A stretch of DNA of 64,000 nt from Thioalkalivibrio sp. ALE14 (GTDB taxonomy: Bacteria; Pseudomonadota; Gammaproteobacteria; Ectothiorhodospirales; Ectothiorhodospiraceae): the NCBI RefSeq assembly GCF_000376845.1, contig NZ_AQXY01000030.1, positions 248,001 to 312,000 of the forward strand, given 5' to 3'. Shown here piece after piece: positions 59,658 through 64,000 of the stretch (its first letter is position 1; every line of letters starts with the position of its first letter). The notes beneath the pieces were generated by a model that was given only the letters and a program-made list of their open reading frames with translations, searched no databases and was not told the origin of the DNA. The position numbers and the translations under genes were made by a program.

Positions 59658-60692
59658 GTGACCGTGCAACAAGCGATAGCGGCCCTCATCGAGCGCCAGG
59701 ACCTGGATGCGGCCACCATGACCGCCGTGATGCAGGCGGTGATGACCGGCGAGGCCACCGATGCCCAGATCGGCGGATTCCTGGTGGCCCTGCGGATGAA
59801 GGGCGAGACCATCGAGGAGATCCGTGCGGCGGCCGGGGTGATGCGTTCGCTGGCCACCCGCGTGGACGTGCCGCGCACCGGGCTGGTGGATACCTGCGGG
59901 ACCGGCGGCGACGCCTCCGGAACCTTCAACATCTCCACCGCCTCCGGCCTGGTGGCGGCGGCCGGCGGGGTGCGGGTGGCCAAGCACGGCAACCGGTCGG
60001 TGTCGTCGAAATCCGGTTCCGCCGATGTCCTGGAGCACCTGGGGATTCGCCTCGACCTGACGCCGGAGGCGGTCGGGGCCTGCATCGACGAGGTCGGGGT
60101 CGGGTTTTTGTTCGCCCCCGCCCACCATGGCGCGATGAAGCACGCGATCGGTCCGCGCAAGGAACTTGGTGTGCGCACGCTGTTCAATGTGCTGGGGCCG
60201 CTGACCAATCCGGCCGGTGCGCCGAACCAGGTGCTCGGCGTGTTCTCGGAGGCCTGGGTGCGGCCGCTGGCCGAGGCACTGAAGGGACTGGGCAGCGAGC
60301 ATGTGCTGGTGGTCCACGCCGAGGACGGCCTGGACGAGATCAGCATCGGATCCCCCACCCGGGTGGCCGAGCTCAAGGACGGCGCGATCCGTGAGTACAC
60401 CATCCGCCCGGAGGACTTTGGCCTGACCACCACGGCGCTGGATGCCGTCCGCGTCGACAGCGTGGAGGCTTCGGCCGATATGCTGCGTGGCGTGCTGGGC
60501 GGTCAGGCGGGCGCGGCCCGCGACATCGTGTTGCTGAATGCCGGTGCGGCGATCTACGCCGGGGGCGGCGCGGACACGCTGGCGGCGGGCATCGAGGCCG
60601 CCGCCCGGGCCATCGATGCCGGTGCGGCACGCGAACGGCTGGAACGCCTGCAGGCGACCAGCGCACGACTGGCAAACAAGGAAGCAGAATGA
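59658..60692 (+). CDS. trpD: Anthranilate phosphoribosyltransferase
   Basis: Transfers phosphoribosyl from PRPP to anthranilate. The 344-residue protein has VQQAIAALIERQDLD, the PRPP motif DTCGTGGDASGTFNISTA, VAKHGNRSVSSKSGSADVLE, FLFAPAHHGAMKHAI and VLGPLTNPAGAPNQVLGV. The start is GTG 59658 with AGGAGCG 9 bases upstream. It overlaps trpC by 4 bases. A separate promoter just upstream (TACACT at 59619-59624) is possible. Confidence 0.97.
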   Translation: MTVQQAIAALIERQDLDAATMTAVMQAVMTGEATDAQIGGFLVALRMKGETIEEIRAAAGVMRSLATRVDVPRTGLVDTCGTGGDASGTFNISTASGLVAAAGGVRVAKHGNRSVSSKSGSADVLEHLGIRLDLTPEAVGACIDEVGVGFLFAPAHHGAMKHAIGPRKELGVRTLFNVLGPLTNPAGAPNQVLGVFSEAWVRPLAEALKGLGSEHVLVVHAEDGLDEISIGSPTRVAELKDGAIREYTIRPEDFGLTTTALDAVRVDSVEASADMLRGVLGGQAGAARDIVLLNAGAAIYAGGGADTLAAGIEAAARAIDAGAARERLERLQATSARLANKEAE

Positions 60693-61504
60693 CCGAAGCC
60701 AACGCAGTACCCGATATCCTGCAGCGCATCCTGGAGCGCAAGCGCGAGGAACTGAAGGAGCGCGAGGCGTTCTGGCCGCTGCGCGAACTGCGCGGCTGGA
60801 TGGGCTCGGCACCCGCGCCGCGCGGTTTTCGCGCAGCACTCCAGCGCGACATCGATGCCGGGCGCGCCGCGGTGATCGCGGAGATCAAGAAGGCCAGTCC
60901 GAGCCAGGGGCAGATCAGCCCGAACTTCAACCCGGAGGCCTTCGCCCGCAGCTACGAGGAACACGGTGCCACCTGCCTGTCGGTCCTGACCGACGTGGAT
61001 TTCTTCAAGGGGCGCGACGGCGACCTGCGCGATGCCCGCGTGGCCTGCAACCTGCCGATCCTGCGCAAGGACTTCGTGATCGACCTTTACCAGGTCTACG
61101 AGGCGCGGGTGCTGGGCGCGGACTGCGTGCTGCTGATCGCCGCCGCCCTGGATGACACGGCCCTGTACGAGCTGTATTTCCTGGCCCGCGAGCTGGGCAT
61201 GGATGCCCTGGTGGAGGTGCACGACGCCGAGGAACTGGAGCGGGCGAAGAAGATCGGCGCCGATCTGATCGGAATCAACAACCGCGACCTGCACAGCTTC
61301 GAGACCCGGCTGGAGACCACGCTGGAGCTGAAGGGCCAGGCACCGGAGGACGCCCTGCTGGTCACCGAGAGCGGCATCCATACCCGCGAGGATGTCGAAC
61401 GCATGCAGGCCGCCGGCGTAAATGCGTTCCTGGTAGGCGAGGCCTTCATGCGCACCGAGGACCCGGGCAAGGCCCTGGGGCAGCTGTTCCGCGGCGAGTC
61501 GTAA
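60689..61504 (+). CDS. trpC: Indole-3-glycerol phosphate synthase
   Basis: Ring closure to indole-3-glycerol phosphate. The 271-residue barrel shows ILQRILERKREELKERE, VIAEIKKASPSQGQISPNF with the catalytic lysine, CLSVLTDVDFFKG, LPILRKDFVIDLYQVYEARV, LVEVHDAEELERA, LIGINNRDLHSFETRL and LVTESGIHTREDV. It is monofunctional with no TrpF fusion. It overlaps trpD by ATGA and ends 83 bases from the convergent crp gene; that gap shows no convincing terminator. Confidence 0.98.
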   Translation: MTEANAVPDILQRILERKREELKEREAFWPLRELRGWMGSAPAPRGFRAALQRDIDAGRAAVIAEIKKASPSQGQISPNFNPEAFARSYEEHGATCLSVLTDVDFFKGRDGDLRDARVACNLPILRKDFVIDLYQVYEARVLGADCVLLIAAALDDTALYELYFLARELGMDALVEVHDAEELERAKKIGADLIGINNRDLHSFETRLETTLELKGQAPEDALLVTESGIHTREDVERMQAAGVNAFLVGEAFMRTEDPGKALGQLFRGES

Positions 61505-61587
61505 CCAACTCCGGGAGGAGACGGTGAGAGCGGATGTCCGGGCCGGAGGTGTTGCCCCGCGCCCGGCGGGCCGGCCGCGACGCTGCG

Positions 61588-62238
61588 TCAGCGCGTGCCG
61601 AACACCACGATGGTCTTGCCGTGGGCGGTAATCAGGCCGCGTTCCTCGAGATCCTTCAGCACGCGCCCGGCCATTTCGCGCGAGCAGCCGACGATGCGGG
61701 CGATCTCCTGACGGGTGATGCGCAGCTGCATGCCGTCGGGGTGGGTCATGGCGTCGGGCTGCTGGGCGAGGTCCAGCAGGGTATGGGCGATCCGGCCGGT
61801 GACATCCACGAACGCGAGGTCCATCACCTTGCGCGAGGTCTGGCGCAGGCGGGTCGCGATCTGACTGGTCAGCAGCATCAGGATCTCGGGGTCGCGCTGG
61901 GCGATCTCGCGGAACTGGGTGTAGGGGATCTCCGCGGTCTCGGTGTCCTCGCGGGTGGTGACGGTCGCGCTGCGCGGGTCATCCTCGAACATGCCGAGCT
62001 CGCCGAAGAACTCGCCCTTGTTCAGGTAGGCAAGCACTAGTTCGTGGCCGTTGTTCTCGCCGAGCACCGAGACCGATCCGCTGACCACGTAGTACAGCGT
62101 GTCGGGCACCGTGCCCGAGTGGATGATCGTGGTGCGTTTGCGGTACTGGCGGCGGTGGCAGTAGCCAAGAAAACGCTCCAGCGCGGGCGACGGCTGGGCC
62201 GGGCGATAGACGAACGGGTTGTTCAAGGCTTCCATCAT
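61588..62238 (-). CDS. crp: cAMP receptor protein (Vfr/CRP family regulator)
   Basis: A 216-residue global regulator. The cyclic-nucleotide domain has FFGELGMFEDDPRSATVTTRE with the cAMP-contacting glutamate, arginine and serine, and the RQTSRKVMDLAFVDVTGRIA hinge helix. The HTH reads TRQEIARIVGCSREMAGRVLK and the protein ends KTIVVFGTR. Length and sequence match Vfr (214) rather than FNR; there is no iron-sulfur cysteine set. In Pseudomonas Vfr with cAMP, produced downstream of PilG, activates pilus genes, so this gene may connect to the pil-chp system of this window (inference). It is divergent from the OsmC gene. Confidence 0.95.
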   Translation of the reverse strand: MMEALNNPFVYRPAQPSPALERFLGYCHRRQYRKRTTIIHSGTVPDTLYYVVSGSVSVLGENNGHELVLAYLNKGEFFGELGMFEDDPRSATVTTREDTETAEIPYTQFREIAQRDPEILMLLTSQIATRLRQTSRKVMDLAFVDVTGRIAHTLLDLAQQPDAMTHPDGMQLRITRQEIARIVGCSREMAGRVLKDLEERGLITAHGKTIVVFGTR

Positions 62239-62324
62239 GGTCACGTCCGATATCAGCTTCCTGTGGATGTGCGCCAGTGTAATGCAGCGTCCGATGCCCG
62301 CAGGCCGCGGTGGCTGGAACGGAT

Positions 62325-62357
62325 CACAAAATCCGGCGACAGGCCTCCGATTTTGTG
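62325..62357. promoter_or_regulatory. Inverted repeat in the crp-osmC divergent region
   Basis: CACAAAATC (62325-62333) and GATTTTGTG (62349-62357) are perfect inverted arms with a 15-base spacer, lying 87 bases before crp and 113 before the OsmC gene. It could be a regulator-binding site or a hairpin. The half-site TCACA at its edge recalls CRP boxes, but the spacing differs from a CRP palindrome. Confidence 0.45.
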
Positions 62358-62470
62358 CGGCAGGTCCGCCCTGAGTAGAGTTCCCCTCAAGTATAGGCAC
62401 GGATTCCTCCATCCAACAGCAGCAAGGAGACGCTGATACATTGATCGGCCTCTCTTTAAGGACGGGCGTG

Positions 62471-62899
62471 ATGCAGGTGAAAGTGAAATGGCTGGACCAG
62501 GTGGCCTTCGTCGGCGAGACCGACAGCGGCCATGCGGTGGTGATGGACGGTGCGCCGGACGCTGGTGGGCGCAACCTGGGGGTGCGGCCCATGGAGATGC
62601 TGCTGCTGGGGATGGGCGGTTGTACCAGCTTCGACGTGATTGCGATGCTGAAAAAGGCGCGCCAGCAGGTGCTGGACTGCGAGGTGACCGTGGAGGGTGC
62701 CCGGGCGGAGACCGTGCCCAAGGTCTTCACCGATATCCACGTGCACTTTCGCGTGTACGGCCATGAACTCTCGGAGAAGCATGTCGGGCGCGCGGTCGGG
62801 CTGTCGGCCGAGAAGTACTGCTCGGCCTCGTTGATGCTGGGCGCCTCGGCGAAGGTGACCCACGACTTCGAGATCATCGAGGGGCCGGCGCCGCGCTGA
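62471..62899 (+). CDS. OsmC/Ohr family protein (YhfA-like)
   Basis: A 142-residue peroxidase-fold protein. Both redox cysteines are present: one in LLLGMGGCTSFDVIAML and one in SAEKYCSASLML. The early GETDSGHAVVMD strands and PMEMLLLGMG match YhfA, which lies beside crp in E. coli as here, and the P. aeruginosa gene next to vfr. It may reduce organic hydroperoxides. ATG 62471 is preferred to an upstream in-frame start at 62441 because the family starts at MQVKVKW. Confidence 0.9.
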   Translation: MQVKVKWLDQVAFVGETDSGHAVVMDGAPDAGGRNLGVRPMEMLLLGMGGCTSFDVIAMLKKARQQVLDCEVTVEGARAETVPKVFTDIHVHFRVYGHELSEKHVGRAVGLSAEKYCSASLMLGASAKVTHDFEIIEGPAPR

Positions 62900-62924
62900 A
62901 CCCGCGCCGACCGATGCCCCGTCC

Positions 62925-62953
62925 TTGGACTCGCGGGCCGGGGCGTCTACAAT
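62925..62953 (+). promoter_or_regulatory. Predicted sigma-70 promoter for speD
   Basis: TTGGAC (62925-62930) and TACAAT (62948-62953) are spaced by exactly 17 bases and sit 37 bases before the speD start. The -10 box matches consensus at five of six positions. Confidence 0.65.
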
Positions 62954-62989
62954 TCGCCGCTCGCTGCGGCCCGGGCAAGAGGATACGCC

Positions 62990-63799
62990 ATGCCTCGTCA
63001 CAAGAAGCAGATCAAGCTCCACGGTTTCAACAACCTGACCAAGAGCCTGAGCTTCAACATCTACGATATCTGCTATGCCTCGGGTGACCGGCATCGCGAC
63101 GAATACATCGCGTACATCGACGAGGCGTACAACGCCCAGCGTCTGACGCAGATCCTGTCGGACGTGGCCCACCTGATCGGGGCCAATATCCTCGATATCT
63201 CGCGCCAGGACTACGATCCGCAGGGCGCGTCCGTGACCATGCTGATCTCGGAAGAGCCGGTGGCCACCGAGAAGATCGGCTATACCGAGGGCCCCGGCCC
63301 GCTGCCGGAGACCGTGGTCGGCCACCTGGACAAGAGCCACATCACGGTGCACACCTACCCGGAGGCGCACCCGGAGGGCGGGATCGCGACCTTCCGCGCC
63401 GATATCGACGTGTCCACCTGTGGGCGCATCTCGCCGCTGCGCGCGCTGAACTACCTGATCCACAGCTTCGAGTCCGACATCGTGATCATGGATTACCGCG
63501 TGCGCGGCTTTACCCGTGACGTGCGCGGCAAGAAGCACTTCATCGATCACAAGATCAACTCCATCCAGGACTTCCTTTCGCGCGACACCAAGGAGAAGTA
63601 CCAGATGGTGGACGTGAACGTGTACCAGGAGTACCTGTTCCACACCAAGATGGTGCTGAAGGATTTTGACCTGGACAGCTACCTGTTCGGGCTGGGCAAG
63701 GACGACTACTCGGCCAAGGAGGCCAAGCGTATCTCCAAGCTGCTCAAGCACGAGATGATGGAGATCTTCTACGGCAAGAACATGAGCCGCCCGAGCTGA
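62990..63799 (+). CDS. speD: S-adenosylmethionine decarboxylase proenzyme
   Basis: A 269-residue E. coli-type SpeD that makes decarboxylated SAM for spermidine synthesis. The pyruvoyl group forms by self-cleavage at K115-S116 in [13 protein letters not shown], matching K111-S112 of E. coli. Other family landmarks are the N-terminal [20 protein letters not shown], the [21 protein letters not shown] processing region and the C-terminal [22 protein letters not shown] precedes the ATG, and a good promoter lies upstream. speE is not in the window. The position after crp-osmC and before coq7 repeats the Pseudomonas order. Confidence 0.97.
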   Translation: MPRHKKQIKLHGFNNLTKSLSFNIYDICYASGDRHRDEYIAYIDEAYNAQRLTQILSDVAHLIGANILDISRQDYDPQGASVTMLISEEPVATEKIGYTEGPGPLPETVVGHLDKSHITVHTYPEAHPEGGIATFRADIDVSTCGRISPLRALNYLIHSFESDIVIMDYRVRGFTRDVRGKKHFIDHKINSIQDFLSRDTKEKYQMVDVNVYQEYLFHTKMVLKDFDLDSYLFGLGKDDYSAKEAKRISKLLKHEMMEIFYGKNMSRPS

Positions 63800-63856
63800 G
63801 CGGCATGCGCCGTGCGTTGCGCGCGGCAGCCGACTCCCGTCTTTCCGCCTGGCGAG

Positions 63857-64000
63857 TCAGATCCAGTAAGCGGTGCGCGTCATCACGCTGGAGGTCAGGG
63901 GCATCAGCAGATTGCGCACCGGCCACGGTGGCGCCTTGCCGCCCAGCGCCATGGCATGCGCGCCGTGTTCCACCTCGTCCTGCTTCATCTGCGCCAGGAT
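63857..64000 (-). CDS. coq7: Coq7 family demethoxyubiquinol hydroxylase, C-terminal part
   Basis: The minus strand is open from the right edge to TGA 63859-63857 and encodes the last 47 residues. They read QMKQDEVEHGAHAMALGG, containing the second di-iron ExxH motif (EVEH), then a PVRNLLMPLTSSVMTRTAYW ending typical of Coq7. This family hydroxylates demethoxyubiquinol in ubiquinone synthesis at the membrane. The 5' part lies outside the window. The adjacency speD-coq7, convergent, is the same as in Pseudomonas and strengthens the call. Confidence 0.9.
   Translation of the reverse strand: MLAQMKQDEVEHGAHAMALGGKAPPWPVRNLLMPLTSSVMTRTAYWI

Noticed and set aside
61588-62238. FNR-type oxygen regulator
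   Set aside because: No N-terminal cysteine cluster; cAMP-contact residues and the C-terminus match CRP/Vfr.

Overview
The window is GC-rich, densely packed, single-copy chromosomal DNA with no rRNA, tRNA, IS element, prophage or CRISPR array visible. Gene content and order point to a gammaproteobacterium. Long stretches follow the order I know from Pseudomonas aeruginosa (proC-yggS-pilT-pilU; pyrC'-pyrB-pyrR-ruvX-yqgE-tonB-gshB-pilG-pilH-pilI-pilJ-chpA-chpC; rpe-gph-trpE; trpG-trpD-trpC-vfr-osmC-speD-coq7). The cbb-like sugar-phosphate cluster, a SAH riboswitch and acidic proteins fit an autotrophic, possibly haloalkaliphilic member of the Ectothiorhodospiraceae such as Thioalkalivibrio. That genus-level guess is inference.

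Layout. 1-9924 (+): tail of an unknown gene, a beta-hydroxyacid dehydrogenase family enzyme, L31, an SNase-like protein, an M48 lipoprotein peptidase, malic enzyme, malate dehydrogenase, a 5'-3' exonuclease-domain protein, a DUF1007 protein, RluE and Slt. 9933-11836: a truncated haemoglobin and a ketosamine-kinase family gene, flanked on both sides by copies of an intergenic inverted-repeat element. 11853-16927: proC and yggS (-), then pilT, pilU and a third pilU-like ATPase (+). 16993-25705 (-): an eleven-gene run from gshB through apbE, a NusG-domain-II protein, a Gx-type transporter, tonB, yqgE, ruvX, pyrR, pyrB and a metal-ligand-less pyrC' to a pyrK-like gene. 25889-35706 (+): the Pil-Chp chemosensory system that controls twitching (pilG, pilH, pilI, pilJ, chpA, chpC).

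35771-40192 (-): a methyl-cycle operon, metK - SAH riboswitch - sahH - terminator - metF - rsmE. 40597-47552 (+): transketolase, GAPDH, PGK, pyruvate kinase and class II aldolase, ended by a strong terminator. 47644-53694: a SYLF protein, bioD and purC (-), a third copy of the inverted-repeat element, then purE, purK, a methyltransferase, a CbiM-like membrane protein and a cytochrome c. 53883-61504 (+): rpe, gph and a trp cluster (trpE, trpG, trpD, trpC) interrupted by a hydrolase and an MFS exporter gene. 61588-64000: a CRP/Vfr regulator (-), an OsmC protein, speD and the 3' end of coq7 (-).

No single cluster looks like a wholly new defence or metabolic system. The most unusual items are the SAH riboswitch plus terminator architecture around sahH-metF, the apbE/NusG-II/Gx cassette, the third PilT/U-type ATPase, the pyrK gene next to a pseudo-dihydroorotase, and the three-copy inverted-repeat family.
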